Shown: positions 9,691 to 22,056, counted from the first letter of the stretch. The stretch: 30,065 bases of DNA from Zasmidium citrigriseum (GCA_002786025.1 NHNW01000117.1:417-30481), one strand, 5' to 3'. A program made the numbers and translations. Notes: generated by a model from the sequence alone, not told the origin.

Positions 9691-10860
9691 TAGCTAGATC
9701 CGTACGAATATAGAGTTATTAGAATATTAGGCTTTACCTAGATATATAGGCTAGGTTATATAACGAAAGCGGATAGCTATAGAAACGATAGTAGGCGAAA
9801 GTATCCCTCGGATACGACTTAGACTAATAACTAAGGAAGGAAGAGTATCTAAAGTATAGTATAAAAAGTACTATAGGCGCTAAGCTAGCGCTCCGTAGGC
9901 TTATCGCTTAAGGTATCCCTTAGACTACCTTTATTAGAGTAAAGCTATCCTTATAATAGTATAGCCGCTATAGTATAGTCCTTATATTAGACTCTAGGCT
10001 AGCTATAGTAACGACGATATACCCTCGTACGTATAATAGATACCCCTAGTATCTCCTTAATTCTACTAATATACGAGTAGTAACGCTTCTTACTATCGCT
10101 TAAGGCGTTAAACTTAGCTTAAGATAAAGCCTTATAGTACTAGCCTTAGGTAACTAGCTAATAGTACTAGGTACGAGTACTACGCGGCTAGCTACTATAA
10201 TTCGCTACTAGTACTACTAGAGCTAAGGGCGGCGGCGGAGCTAGAACTACTAGTACTAGTACTAGTACTAGTACTTATTAAGGTATAGATACCTTATCTT
10301 CTTCGTTACTCTCTAGGATATCGTAGACGGAAGTAGAAGTAGAAGTAGAGGTAGAGGCTATAGGCTACTAGCGACGACTACGGCGAGCGTATAGACGAGT
10401 AATAGGCCTAAGATAGCTACTTAGTACTACTACTAGGGTAGCGGCGGGTAGTAGCGACTCTCTATATAACTATTAGCTCTAGTATCCTAGTATCTAGCTA
10501 GCTCTAATTACGTTACCTTAATAGCGTACTAAAGATATTATTAAGTAGCTACTTACTCTACTACTACTACTATAGTAATAGTACTAGTAATCTATATATA
10601 TTAGTTAGCGCTCTATACTCGAATACGCGTATACTTACGAGTTAATAGCCTCCTTAGCTATAGCGAGAATCTCGTTAGCCTAGAGATCTTTAGCGGTAGA
10701 TATAATAGTAATATTAGTACTACGTCTAGTACGAGTAAGCGATTTACGAAGAAGGGTAGTAGTAACGACGACGAGCGCGATAATAAAGGCGGCGACGAGT
10801 ATAAAGGTTATATTACTACTAAAGAGAAGATAAAGTAGGATAAGAAATAGAAGTCTATTT
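9691..10860 (-). other. Low-complexity degenerate region, possible minus-strand coding remnant
   Basis: About 1.2 kb with no recognised protein. One minus-strand frame at 10600-10860 gives a hydrophobic stretch (LVAAFIIALVVVTTTLL) followed by TAKDL.ANEILAIAKEAINS. Further left come Ser/Thr/Val-rich simple sequence, an AGTACT-type microsatellite at about 10250-10276 and a GAAGTA repeat at about 10330-10352. A second fragment near 10000-10110 reads SDSKKRYYSYISRIKEILGV. It could be the 5' leader or upstream coding part of gypsy remnant 1, or an independent small gene. No 5' LTR was found here. Confidence 0.3.
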
Positions 10861-11074
10861 AAATACTAGCCTACTATTATTAACGCTCCTATTATCGAAC
10901 TCTCGCCTTACTTTACTTATTAGTTTTTATACGCGATTAACTTATTACGTATAATAACTATATAGATTAGGTTATAGGTTAGCTTATTACGTATAAAAAC
11001 TTAATTAGCTTAGATAATCCTACTTAACGACTACTCTACTAGATTACTACTATACTTAACGACTACTCTACTAC
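10861..11074. repeat. 3' flank of the DUF6589-type gene with two pairs of short direct repeats
   Basis: A 21-bp sequence beginning TACTTAACGACTACTCTAC occurs at 11021 and again at 11053 (period 32). CTTATTACGTATA occurs at 10941 and 10983 (period 42). Both pairs lie immediately downstream of the stop of the minus-strand gene. No gene is seen in this stretch. Confidence 0.7.
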
Positions 11075-11951
11075 TTATAATAGGTTACCCTTATCGTCGT
11101 ACTAGTTAATATCGTCCTACTCTATCTAATTAGTATCGATTATATCCTTATAATTAATATATCGACTATTAGTATTAGGATCTATATTAGTAATCTCTCT
11201 ACTACTATTACTATAGTCTCTAGTATCTCGAGTATTAGCGCTATCGATCTTATCTATACTATACGCCTTAGTATCGTCTGTCTAGCGACTCTAGCGTATT
11301 ACCTTCTACTTATTAGTAGCGTTAAAGGCGTTAATCTTCGCTATAAGCTAGTCTATACTAAGTTATAGGATATTAGGGGAGAGGAAGTAGTCCTTATTAG
11401 TAGTAGACGATAAATTAGTAGTAGTAGCGGCTATAGACGACGACGACCTAGTAGTAGCGGTAGTAGAAGACGATCTAGTTAATAATCTAGTAGGCTAATA
11501 CTTTACTAGTCCCTCTCTAAATAACTTATCTACGTAGCTATATATATTAACGAGAATATTCTTACTAGTATAATAGCTAGTACCCTTAACGCTAATACCC
11601 TTAACGAAGGTATTACGTAGAGTACGAGCTACCTTACTATTTAGACCCTTTCTCTCGTAGGTAGTAGCGATATTATAAGAGTTACTACTTCTAGTAGAGA
11701 TATCTTCTACGTAGTCCTTATTCTAGAGCTCTATTTCTTTATTAGAAGCGATAGCCTAGCTACGCTTACTAGAGGGATTAATTACTCTAGTAGCTAAGAT
11801 AGCTCTCTATAGTTCCTTATTATAAGCCTTACTTAATAGCTAACGCAAGTTTAACTTATACTAGCTATAGTTACCCTAGCTAGTACTAAAGAAGGAAGGG
11901 ATTAGATAGTTAATAATATAGTGTAGATAGCTAATATCTTCCTTATAGATA

Positions 11952-11956
11952 GCCGT
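11952..11956. repeat. Target-site duplication, left copy (GCCGT)
   Basis: GCCGT immediately precedes the left LTR. The same five bases follow the right LTR. Counting only one copy restores the reading frame of the interrupted DUF6589-type gene. Confidence 0.93.
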
Positions 11957-12124
11957 TAATACGGGCTTATAGAAGTAGGCACGAAATATATAAATTCGTA
12001 TCGTATCGAATACTCGCTATAAAGATCGAAAGGAAGGAATTACGTAGAGCGTAGATATCCTCTAATAAATAAAGAGTGTATATATAAGATATAAAGGCGT
12101 GGAAGCGTAGGTTACTCTATAATA
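11957..12124 (-). repeat. 3' LTR of nested gypsy (168 bp)
   Basis: It matches the right LTR over its whole length with no gap. The two differ at ten positions, all transitions: five of C/T or G/A type in ordinary contexts and clustered CG/TA changes at both termini. Compared with the other copy it keeps CA in GGCACG and TG in AGTGTA and CGTGG. Confidence 0.95.
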
Positions 12125-12529
12125 CTACCCCCCCCTTAAGGTAGGTATAAGCGCCTACGAAGTACAATAAAGGCCGTTATATTATATAGTCCTAATTAGC
12201 CGTAATATAGTATAAGAGAGTAATAGCTCCGCGTAATAGAAGAGATAGAACTAGCGTGCGTTATAGTATACGGCGTAAGCGAATAAGCGGTATATATATA
12301 TACTATAGTCGGAGGCTACCTTACGTACGAACGTTATTAGTAGCGCTATACTAGTAGTAGTTTAATACTTTATCGGAAGCGATATATATATAGAGCGTAA
12401 GGCGATATCGTACTAGTTAGTACCTATAGTATATAGAGCGTCGTAGCGTTAGTATCTCTATCGTATTAGGGCGCGGAAGCTATTCGATAGGTTCGTTTAG
12501 TACCTAAGCCTATAGCAGTAACTAGCTAG

Positions 12530-15500
12530 GCTATAGGCCCTTAGCTCGTAGATTATTATAATAGTAGTCCGTAATAGTATCTTTAGCCGTACCTCTTAGG
12601 TTATCGTATCTTTCTTCTATATACGCTCCTCTCTTCTACTAGATAGTATATAGTATCTTCTTACTATTCTTACGTAGCTAGTAGCTAGAGATAATATAAT
12701 TAACTTCCTAAGCTTCTTCTCCGTTAGCGTCGACTTCTAGAGGTAGTTTAGTATCGGTTTAGTTAGGGAATAGTTACTCGTTAGCCGGTTAGAGGACGTT
12801 AGTATAGAATACGTTATAAGTATATATAGTAGAAGGTAGGTCGAGGCGGTAGATATCTAGTACAATAACTTCGAGGATTGCGAACGGTCTAATATACTTA
12901 TAATTAAGCTTCTTACTAGGGCGTTTAGTTCGGATATTACGGGTATTAAGCTATACCTTATCTCCCGTAGAGTATATAGGTATAGGCTATCGTCGCTTAC
13001 TAGTAGTATCTATAATACGTACCTATATATAGGTTATCTATATAATATAGTAGTCGTAAAGAACTTCTATCTTATAGGCAAATTCGTCCGCTTTAAGTAC
13101 GTCTTAGCGCGTAGGCCTAGCTAGTAGAATAGGCGGAGCGGGTTTAGTACGTAATACTCGTACCTAAGGTATCTAGCCTAAAGTTACGAAGAAAGGAGCG
13201 ATATTAGTAGTTAAGGACTATACCGTATTACTCGTAAACTCTATATAAGGTAGCTTATTAACCTAATTATCTTAGGTGTAGTTAATAAAGGTACGGAGGT
13301 ACTACTCTAGTTCCTTATTCGTGTTTTTAGATTATCTATTAGTCTATAGGTAAAAGGCTATAGAGAAGCGCTACGTCGTACCTATAGCGGCGATAAGCCG
13401 CGAGAAGAAGATACTAAGCTACTAAGTGCCTCTATTAGTATAGATAACGGGGATAAAGCCTTAATCCTTCTAGATCTACTAAAAGAAAGCTTATACTATT
13501 CGCTCTACTAATAGATCGAGGATAGGGATAAAGTACTTACGTTTAGAGAGACGGTAGGTAACCGTAAGGTAGTTAGTATAGACGTTATTATCGAGGAGAC
13601 TCTTACTAGGCGGAAGTTCGATAATAAAGTCTATAGTAATTTCCTTATAGACGCCTATAGGTAACGGAAGTTAGTAGAGGTTTCCTTAATATATATCGTA
13701 CTAGGCTTTAATACGCTTATATATAAAGTAGGCTAGAATATACCGCCGGATATCCTTATATATACTAGGCTAGTAGAAGTTATAGTAGATAAGCTCGTAG
13801 GTACGCTTACGGCCTAGGTATCCTACTACTAGCTTATTATAATATAGCCGTATAACCTTAGGCCGTAGTTCTATTAGGACGTATATCTTATTATTAATCT
13901 TAATAAGTCCCTCGTTAACCTTATAATCGCCTAAGGAGATACGGGTATCTAAGCGTATAGGTAGGCGAGTAGACGTTAGATCCTTAAGGGTAGATTAAAT
14001 TACCGTAGCGACGTCGTCGTTATTATAGGCCTATTAAATAAGATCCTCCGTTAGTAGGAGACTAGCTAGGTTCGTTACTTCTAGTACGGCTAGTACGAGC
14101 TAATACTAGTCGTAAGTAGATTAGCGTACGTCTACTAGATCGATAGAGAGGTAAGCGATATAAGGCTATATACCTAGGCTAATATTATGTAATTTAAGAA
14201 GGACCTACTAACGGTTACGTACATTATCTATACTATCTTAATCCTAAGTACGTCTAGTAAGCGAATCGGCTTTAATATTGTCTTTACTAGGGCGATATTC
14301 GATCTTAAAGTCGAAGGCTAATAAGAATTCGCTCTAACAAGCTTATCTATAGTTAAGTTACTTCGTAGTTATAAAGTACTAAAGAGTTCGGTAATCCGAG
14401 AGAACGTAAACTAGCTTACGAGTACCTATAAGCTCTAGTCTCTATTCCTTAAAGGCGCGGATAATAGCTATAAGCTCTTTATTATAGATCTTATAGTTAT
14501 ATTCTATAGGTAGTATCTTAGTTAAGTAGAAGGCGATAGAGTATAGGATCCTATCGTCGCTAGGTTAAGAGAGTATACCTACTACGACCCGATTAGAAGC
14601 GTTAGCTTCTATAGTATAAGGGAGATCTAGATTATAATAGTAGAGTACTAGTATAGTTATAAAGGCGACTTTAAGAGCTTTAAAGGCTCGTTAGTAGTCT
14701 AACGTCTATATAAAGAAAGGCCTTATCTTCGGATCCTTCTAGTTAATACCTTTAGTAAGAGTAGTTATTAGTAAGGCGATCGAGGCGAATCCCTTAATAA
14801 ATCGTCGATAGAAGTTAGCTATCCTAAGGAAGGTAAGTATATCCTTTAGATTCTTAGGGGTTACCTAGGCGAGGATAGCTTCTACCTTAGATAGGTCTAT
14901 CTTAATTCTATCCGTCGTAATAATAATACTAAGATATTTAACCTCGTATTGGAAGAACTTACTCTTAAAGATATCTACTAGTAGCTTAAATTCTACTAGT
15001 CGTCGAAGGACTACCTAGACCTAGCTTATATATAAGTCTCGTTCGCCGTCCGTAAATATAACTATATCGTCTAGGTACGTAGAACAAAACTCGTTAAGGA
15101 AGTCGTAGAGGGCCTTATTAATATAGCGTTAAAACGTAGGTAGAGCGTTATAGAGCCCGAATAGTACTACAAGATATTCGTATATCCCGTAGCGTATAGT
15201 AAAAGTAGTCTTCTATTTATAGCCTTTCGTAATCCGGATTATATTAAAGGCGGCAATAATATTAAGGACGGTAAACTATTTAGCTCGTACTATCTTTAAA
15301 AGTGTCTTACGGATCTAAGGAATTAGATATCTGTCTTTAATCGTAATCTCGTTAATAGCTTAGTAGTCGATATATATACGTAACCTACCTCTAGGTTTAT
15401 AGACAATTAGTATAGGTAATACTACTCGTAAGGATAATAGCTAGATATAACGCTTACTATAGAGGTCTATAATATGCTTATAAATAACCTTATATTCTTA

Positions 15501-16400
15501 TACGTTTATTAGATATAGTCGCTTAAATAGAAGCTTAGCGCCTTCTTAGAAGTCGATAGTTAGATTAATGCCTTCGCGGTAAGGAGGTAGTTCTAATACT
15601 TTAGACTAGTCGAATACGTAGGCGAAGTCTTTAAACTCGTCTAGGAGTAGATCGCGTATAGTAGCCTTATTAACTAGAGGCTTACCTTTTATATAGATAT
15701 TAAGATCTTTAGGAGTTATAGTAGTAGCGTATAAGCTTATATAAGTAAGGGCGATAGAGTCGGAGACGTCTTCGTTAATCTCCTAGACTAAGTATACTTC
15801 CTAGTTAAAAGTATATTCTTAAGCCTTACTAATAGTTATAGAACTAATAGATAGCAGAGGCTCGGAAACGAATATAAGTAGAGGGGGTTAGTAACCCTAC
15901 TAGAGTTCGTAGCGAATCTATATACTATTACGAAGGGTAACGATACTATAGGCCTAGTCGATATCTATTAGGCGGTTACGTCGCTACTAATCTAGACTAA
16001 GTATAAAGTCGTATTAACCGATATTAGCTACCTAGTAGTTAATCTCTTCCTTATAACTATTAAGATCTAGCTAAGTATAAAGAACTTACGTAATATAACC
16101 GCTAGTAGTACCCTTATAGTCTTTAATACTAAGAGGCGTAGGTAATCGAGTACGTAAGTTAAGAGTCTTCGTAAACTTTTCGTTAACGAAGGAAGAGGTA
16201 TATCTACTATTAATTATATAGCGAACAAGTTAGTTACGAGGGCCGGCTATACTAGTAACGACGATATGTTTCTTAATAGCGGGAACTAGTAATAGGTCGA
16301 TATAAGCGGCTACCGTATTAATAACCTTAGGAAGCTAGGAAGAATTAGTAAATAGTTATTTCGTTAGTAAGATCTATCTATTAGGAGGATCTCTTATACG
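12530..16400 (-). pseudogene. pol: pol of nested gypsy: protease, RT, RNase H, integrase, chromodomain
   Basis: In order from the right. The protease region is at about 16170-16240 (INSRYTSSFVNEKF, where IDSGCTSSF is expected). RT carries YKPRGRLRIYID and INEITIKDRYLIP at about 15310-15410, and the catalytic YLDD at 15066-15077 (TYLDDIVIF), still intact. RNase H lies around 14300-14900. The integrase HHCC finger is at about 13740-13860 (NKLV-G-PRP-like with Cys/His mostly Tyr). The integrase core at about 13400-13640 has DFIIELPPSKSLLDNN, YRLSKRKYFIPILD and YTNRGT (SDRGT with D to N). A C-terminal chromodomain lies at about 12600-12730 (EA.EVNYIISS, RKNSKKILYTI), which in chromoviruses binds H3K9-methylated nucleosomes. 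Numerous TAR stops inactivate it. Confidence 0.88.
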
Positions 16401-16449
16401 GGATAAACTTCTCTTCCCCTAACTATTATACTTATAGTTAGAGGTTAGG

Positions 16450-18780
16450 CTTTTCCCTAATTCTTAATAGTATTAGTATTAGCGTCGGCAATATTAGTCG
16501 CGGTAGTAGTAGTAGGTTACCTACTAGTACGCTTATTCTTACTCTTATAATAATCGAAGAGTAGATAAGCTACTTATATACGGTTGTAGCCTAGCTACTT
16601 ATAAGTAAAACACTTCTCCTTCTTAGTATATTCGTCGGCGGTAATAGCCTTAAACTTATAGCCCTTAACTAGCTAGTTATAGTCGGCCTTAAGACGCTCG
16701 TTAGTCTACTCTAGCTTAGTCTTAGAGTCCTTATTATCGTCGTTAGCGGTCTTATCCTTCTTATTACCGCCTTTATTACCTCTACTACTACCTCCGCTAG
16801 ACTTACTAAGGTTACGGCCGACGAGGTCCGTATTAATAAGGCGAAGCTAGTCGCGTAAGTCGTAGATAGAAGGGAAGACACGACCCCTTATATTATAGTA
16901 GTAGTCGTTATTAAGCTTACCCTTAAGCTCTTACTATAGTTCGTTATCCTCTATACTAACGTATAGGATAAATATAATAAACTTAGCCTAGAAGGTATTA
17001 AAGGAGCTACCCTTAGTCTAGACGAGTGCTTTAAATTCGTTCTTCTTACGGATACGAAGGTATCTCTTACTCTAGGAGTTATCTATATTAGATAGTATAT
17101 CCTTATAGGTCTTAAACTAGTCTATAATTAGATAGAGCTAATTGTAGGTAGTAGAAGTAGTATTACTAATAGTAATAACTACCTTCTCTTCGTCGTTATA
17201 CTTAGTATCTAATAGTATATAAAATTGTATCTTCTACTTCTACTTAGGGAACGGTAACTCGCCCTTCTTCTACTCGCCTAAGAATATCGGAGGTAACTTA
17301 GAAGTATTCTTACGACGGACGGCAAGAGTAGGCCTAGTCTAAGCTTAGGCTTCGTCTTCGAACTCGTCGTTATCGTCGTTATCGGATACGGAATAGGCGA
17401 TTAGCTAAATAGGGCGGTTACGACGAGCTAGCGGTATATAGCCTACGGTATTATTAGCTTTTATAGCTATAAGACGTTAGTTTAATAGCGTATTGTTCGT
17501 AGTCTTAGTACTAACGCGGACTATCTATATAGTTCTACGAACTCGATTAGTTCGAGTAGTATAGTAGATATCGTCGTTAAGAAGGTCCTAAAGTTTATCG
17601 TTAACGTTACGTAGCGCTAGAGGAGCGATAGGAGCTATAGAGATACTCTAACGTAGTAGGTTATAGCGATAGTTCTACTAATACTATTACTACTACTCTA
17701 ATACTATAATACGACCTTCGAGCTAGCGAATTATATCCTCCTAATCCTTTACGCGCTTCTAATAGTTAATAATATAGGCCTTTATAGTAGTTATCGTCTA
17801 TACGTACTAATTAAGCTTAGCCTATATATTAGAGACTTAACCCTAGAGACGGTTATTATTATTAGTAGCGTTAGTATACGTACTCTATATTTTACTAAGG
17901 CGTTAATTAGTATCGGTAAGACTAGCCTCGAGGTCGTTAGCTTCGTTAGTATATTTCGTACGGAGCTCGTCGAGTTAGGCGATATAATTAAGTATATTAA
18001 GCTACTTATTTAGGACCTTCTTAATACGGTTAGTTAAGTTAGCTACATTAGTAATATTACGGAAATAATATAGCTTGTAACGATAGACTAATCTACTATT
18101 TTACGTCTTATCGACTAGTATAGTAAAGGTAAGATCGAGTATATTACCTTACTAAGCTACTATACCTTAATTAAGGTTAGGGATAATACGATTCCCTCTA
18201 TTATCTCGAGCGATATTAATAGTATCCTTAGGCTTAACTAGTACGCTCGTTAGAGAAGGTATACTAGTACTACTACTCTATTAGCGAGTATAGCTATAGG
18301 ACTAGTTAGAGGACTAAGAGCGCGAGCGAGGTAGGAGATCTAGATTATAGATATCCTTAAGATTACTAGTATCCTCTTCTATAAAGGCGTCGTTAATCGT
18401 AGGATAAGCGAGATATAAGTTATCTAGTAGGAGCTAAGTCTCTTCCGTCTCGTCTTACTACGTCTACTCTTAACGCTTACGCTAGAGCTTCTAGATACGC
18501 TCTTAAAGTAACTACTAGCGTTAGCTATCGTTAAAGGTAGCCGTCGTAGCCTAGGTTAGTTAGGTAAGAGGCTAGCCTACTATAGGCTCTTCGTCGGCTA
18601 TAGTACTAGTATACTCGTTAGCGTACTAGTAGTCTATAAACGTATCGTAGAGTAGCGAGCTCTACTATAATATACGATCCGTCGCTATTACTACCCTATT
18701 AGAGGGTTATTACTACTACTAAGGTAGGTTCTATTACTATAATAGATACGACGCCTTACCGCCGAGCGGTAGGTATCGTT
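16450..18780 (-). pseudogene. gag: gag of nested gypsy with CCHC zinc knuckle
   Basis: The nucleocapsid knuckle at about 16565-16625 reads KCFTYK.LGYNRI, the RIP form of C-x2-C-x4-H; the first Cys is retained and the second Cys and His are Tyr. Upstream (rightward) is a capsid-like region with KRYLRIRKKNEFKALV, followed by SSFNTF.AKFIIFIL and RGRVFPSIYDLRD.LRLI, then a Gly/Ser/Asn/Lys-rich linker with SSGGSSRGNKGG before the knuckle. The N-terminal half (17400-18780) is acidic and Gln-rich and less certain. The start codon is not identifiable. Confidence 0.75.
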
Positions 18781-18802
18781 TTTTAGAGTAGATAGCGAGT
18801 AA

Positions 18803-18970
18803 TAATACGGGCTCGTAGAAGTAGGTACGAAATATATAAATCCGTATCGTATCGAATACTCGCTATAAAGATCGAAAGGAAGGAATTACGTAGAGCGTAG
18901 ATATCCTCTAATAAACAAAGAGTATATATATAAGATATAAAGGCGCGGAAGCGTAGGTTACCCCGTAATA
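18803..18970 (-). repeat. 5' LTR of nested gypsy (168 bp)
   Basis: Begins TAATACGGGC on the plus strand and ends GTAATA, followed by the target-site copy GCCGT. It would have carried the promoter for the element. It keeps CA in TAAACAAAG, which is TA in the other LTR, showing that RIP hit the two copies independently. Confidence 0.95.
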
Positions 18971-18975
18971 GCCGT
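18971..18975. repeat. Target-site duplication, right copy (GCCGT)
   Basis: GCCGT directly follows the right LTR and matches the bases before the left LTR. Five base pairs is the usual duplication length for Ty3/gypsy integrases. Confidence 0.93.
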
Positions 18976-20265
18976 ATAGATAGTTATAGGCTTCTCGATC
19001 TTCTAGAGTATATAGTATATTATAGTAAAGGCTAGATCTACTACCTTCTCTATACTATACTTACTCTACTAGGCTTCCTTAGTAAAGACGTCGTTATAGA
19101 TCTTAAGAACTATATAAAGGTACTCCTCTAGCTTTAACTTAGAAATAGCCTTCTTAACGGTATCGATACGATTGTCTTCCCTAGTATATTCTACTTTCTT
19201 ACGGTTATTTAACTTCTAGATAAAGATAGTAGTAATACGAGACTAAAACGAGCGATAAAGTAGGCTACGGATAGTCTAGAACTTTAGGCTAGCCTTACTA
19301 ACGCCCTTAACGTTAAAGAAGGTATAGATAGCGTTTATTTCTATATATAACTATCTAGTAGGATAACTAAGCTCCTAGTTATATTAGTTACGAGCTCGCT
19401 ACGCTTCTACGCTCTTAGCCTATATACTCTTAATACGCTAGACGGTTATATTATTACTAATAAGTAACTAAAGCTACTCGTTAAATATTAGGTCTATTAG
19501 CTTAAACTTAAGGAAGTTCTCGAAGATATCGTTTTAAACTTAATAGGTACTAGAAATAGAGACCTCGTCGTATATTAAGATTTAAAGACGAAGGATATTA
19601 GCCTTTATAACCTTAAGCTAGTTAATCTCTAGCTAGGAGAACCGCTATATATTAGATTTAGTACTAGTAAAGTTAATATCCTCGAATCCCTTACTAAGGC
19701 TAGTATAGTCGAATCCCTTTATTAACTTAGATAGCTCTTCGCTAAACGGCTTACTAAGCGCTTAATCGATATAATAATATTAAGTCTATATATAAGGCTT
19801 ATTATTACCTAGACTCTTTAAGATATCTCGTAGGTCGAGAGGAACGTCTAGATATAGTATATCCTTCTTTAAGCTAGTAGCGGGGATATAGGGGTTCTTC
19901 GTAATATAGGAGGTAGTTATATTAATCTACTCCTTAGTATTACTAATAATATACGTACTACGCTTATTTCTACTATAGTTAAAATTATCGTATATAATAT
20001 ACGTCTATAGATCCCTTACTAACTCGATAGTAGCTTTCTTCTAAGCCTTCGTATTAGCCTTAATAATACGCTAGCTAGTCGAATACGAGTAATAAAGGCC
20101 TATATTTATAAGTAGGTTAACTTATAGACGAGTAGCTCTACTAGTAATAAGGTAGATATAAAGCGCCTTTACGAACTATAAGGCTAACTTAAGAGCGATT
20201 AAGCGGGTTATAATCTAAGTAATAGTTCTAACCCTCTTACGTATTATCTATCTATTACGCTTATC

Positions 20266-20314
20266 CTATCGAATATTAGTATCTACCTATAATAGCCCTT
20301 AGATATCTACTTAC
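20266..20314 (-). other. 49-nt intron in the DUF6589-type gene
   Basis: On the minus strand it starts GTAAGT and ends TACTAATATTCGATAG, a textbook fungal intron with donor, CTAAT branch motif and acceptor. Without it the frame from the ATG at 21481 is one base out of register with the DUF6589 motifs; removing 49 bases restores the register and makes the whole gene a multiple of three. Its signals survived because they contain few CpA/TpG targets. Confidence 0.88.
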
Positions 20315-21481
20315 CTCTAGCTTAAATCCCTTAGATACCTCCTCCTAAATAATACGCTAGTTTAGTAATAGGCCTTATAGAAGGTTATCCTACTCTAGCG
20401 TAGTCTCCTAGATAATCTCTTCTATCTCCGTAAGATCGATAGGCTCTATACTCTTATAAGGGTTATACTTATTAAAGAACTTCTTCTTCTTAGTTATAAG
20501 ACGCTTTAGTTTAGTCTATAAGATATAGCTACTAACTAAACGCTCCTTAGGGAATACCTTCTAGATCTACTATATATAGTTATAGTAAGTACGAGTACCT
20601 AGCTTACTAACCTATATAGTAAGGACCTTTAGAAATATTATACGGCTTCGCTTTATCTTATCTATTAAGTCGTTAAGCTTCTTATTCGAGTTTCGCCTTA
20701 GATAGCGCTATAGGCCTAAGCTAGTCTACTAAACCTATACGTCCTTAACTTACGTACTAACTCGTATAGCTTAGCTAGCCTCTTCCTATCCCTCTAGTAG
20801 TAACTTACTCTTAGTAAAGTTATAGCGCCCTAGGTTAGTATCTAGATCGTTACTAGCGAGGTCCTTAGTATTAAGCTTATTATTATTAAGCTTATCCTTA
20901 GATTCCTTAGAACTCTCTATCTCGTAGTTAGAATTAGAGTTATCGTTATCTAGCTCCTCGACTAGCTACTAGACTATCTAATCTTAAGGCTACTCGACTA
21001 GTAGCTACTCGACTAGTATCTCCTTAACTAGTAGCTACTTAGCTAGTAGCTACTCGACTAGTAGCTTCTTAGCTAACTAACCTTAGCCTATAGCTAGGGT
21101 ACGAGTATAGGTAACCTCGTCTTAATATACCTACTACTCTTAATTAAGTTCTTTAGTATAAGCTAGCTCGCTAAGGCCTTTACTATATACTTACTACTAG
21201 GCCTAGAGCTCTTATTAATAGGCCTCTTCCTCGAGGGGATTAGTATTAATCTACTCGCTAAGGTTAAGCTTACTAGTCGTATTCTAGAGGTCTTATATAC
21301 TTAGCTAGGTAGTACTAGTTACTACTATAGTAGTTAGTAGTAGTAGAGAGCTAGAGCTATTATTATAGTCGAGTATATTAGTATTAGCTATAGCTAGGTA
21401 GACTCGGACTAGATCTAGTATTAGAAATAGTCTAGTAATACTAGACGCGTTACTAGTAATACTAGACGTATCGTTAGACAT

Positions 21482-22056
21482 ACTACTAGGTAGATTAGTT
21501 AAGTTACTAGGCCTAGGGGCGACCTATATAGCTATTAGTAGATATTTAGTAACTAAAACGGGGTGCCTCGACGAAATAGCTTATATAAATAGTAATTATA
21601 AAGGTCGAAACTATAAGCTTTAAGTATTAGATATTAAGAAAAGCGGTATTAAGGGTTACGATATTTACTAGCTATCTATCGTAACTATCCTATAAGTAGC
21701 TAAGCTAGCCCTAATAGCTTATAATACGATAACCCTAGTAAATACCTAGACCTTACTAAGGGAAGGGAAGGAAAGGGTTCTTCGTCTTCCCTTCCTGCTA
21801 ATATTAGGAAGGGGAAGATAAAATAATATATAGTCTAGCTAGAAATTATAGACGCTAGGAAAGAAAGGGGAAAGAGAAATTATAGGGAAGACTAGTATAG
21901 CGACTAGCACGGTATACAGACAGGCTAAAATTATAAAGTAGAGCTAGAAAGATCTTAAATACAAGTACTAAAAGGTTAATTTATTTAGCTATTAGTATAT
22001 AGGTAAGTACTAGGTATCTCGATCGAAGCGAAGAAGGTATAGCGCTAAAGAACTAT
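21482..22056. promoter_or_regulatory. 575-bp spacer upstream of the DUF6589-type gene, with purine/pyrimidine hairpins
   Basis: No gene is seen. This stretch keeps more CA/TG than its surroundings (for example near 21796 and 21905-21925). Purine-rich GAAGGGAAGG-type sequence at 21760-21777 can pair with CTTCCCTTCCT at 21786-21796, which can also pair with AGGAAGGGGAAG at 21807-21818, so two mutually exclusive hairpins are possible. It should contain the promoter of the DUF6589-type gene and the 3' end of the H3-like gene on the same strand. Confidence 0.45.

Larger units (their letters stand above)
11957..18970 (-). mobile_element. Complete nested Ty3/gypsy chromovirus-type retrotransposon (7014 bp)
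   Basis: Flanked by two 168-bp LTRs (11957-12124 and 18803-18970) and by a 5-bp target duplication GCCGT (11952-11956 and 18971-18975). The orientation is minus, with gag on the right and pol on the left, and integrase ending in a chromodomain next to the left (3') LTR. A C-rich tract at 12125-12134 next to that LTR is the complement of the polypurine tract. It interrupts the DUF6589-type gene, so it arrived after that gene was in place. LTR ends read TA..TA, the RIP form of TG..CA. The element retains somewhat more CA/TG than the DNA around it. Confidence 0.95.
11075..21481 (-). pseudogene. DUF6589-type gene, RIP-mutated and split by a nested gypsy element
   Basis: A large minus-strand gene in pieces 21481-20315, intron, 20265-18971, then (after the 7-kb insertion) 11951-11075. 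Joined, the pieces give 3339 bases, exactly 1113 codons. The ATG at 21479-21481 survives (MSNDTSSITSN). The N-terminal half is low complexity, with LLVEQ-type repeats around 20990-21070, then a Lys-rich helical part. The C-terminal two-thirds carries the motifs I know from fungal DUF6589 proteins (function unknown): YIIYDNFNYS (about 19995), LPFSEELSKL-type linkers, NNITVQRIKSI.AKS (RIP form of DQLTVQRIRSVKAQ) with PTRQLYIEINAIYTFF, then VYNDVFTKEA-like IYNDVFTKEA and KVVDLAFTIIYY; beyond the insertion come YINYLIPSFFSTS.GNYS.Y and ILATRVINPSSKRS. The tail is acidic and ends in TAA. The gypsy integrated inside the codon pair T-A of ..ITIYTAIYKEDIS... Family assignment is from memory of motifs. 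Confidence 0.75.

Noticed and set aside
10250..10352. AGTACT and GAAGTA simple repeats as a CRISPR-like or satellite array
   Set aside because: Short microsatellites with no unique spacers or longer unit; probably former low-complexity coding sequence.
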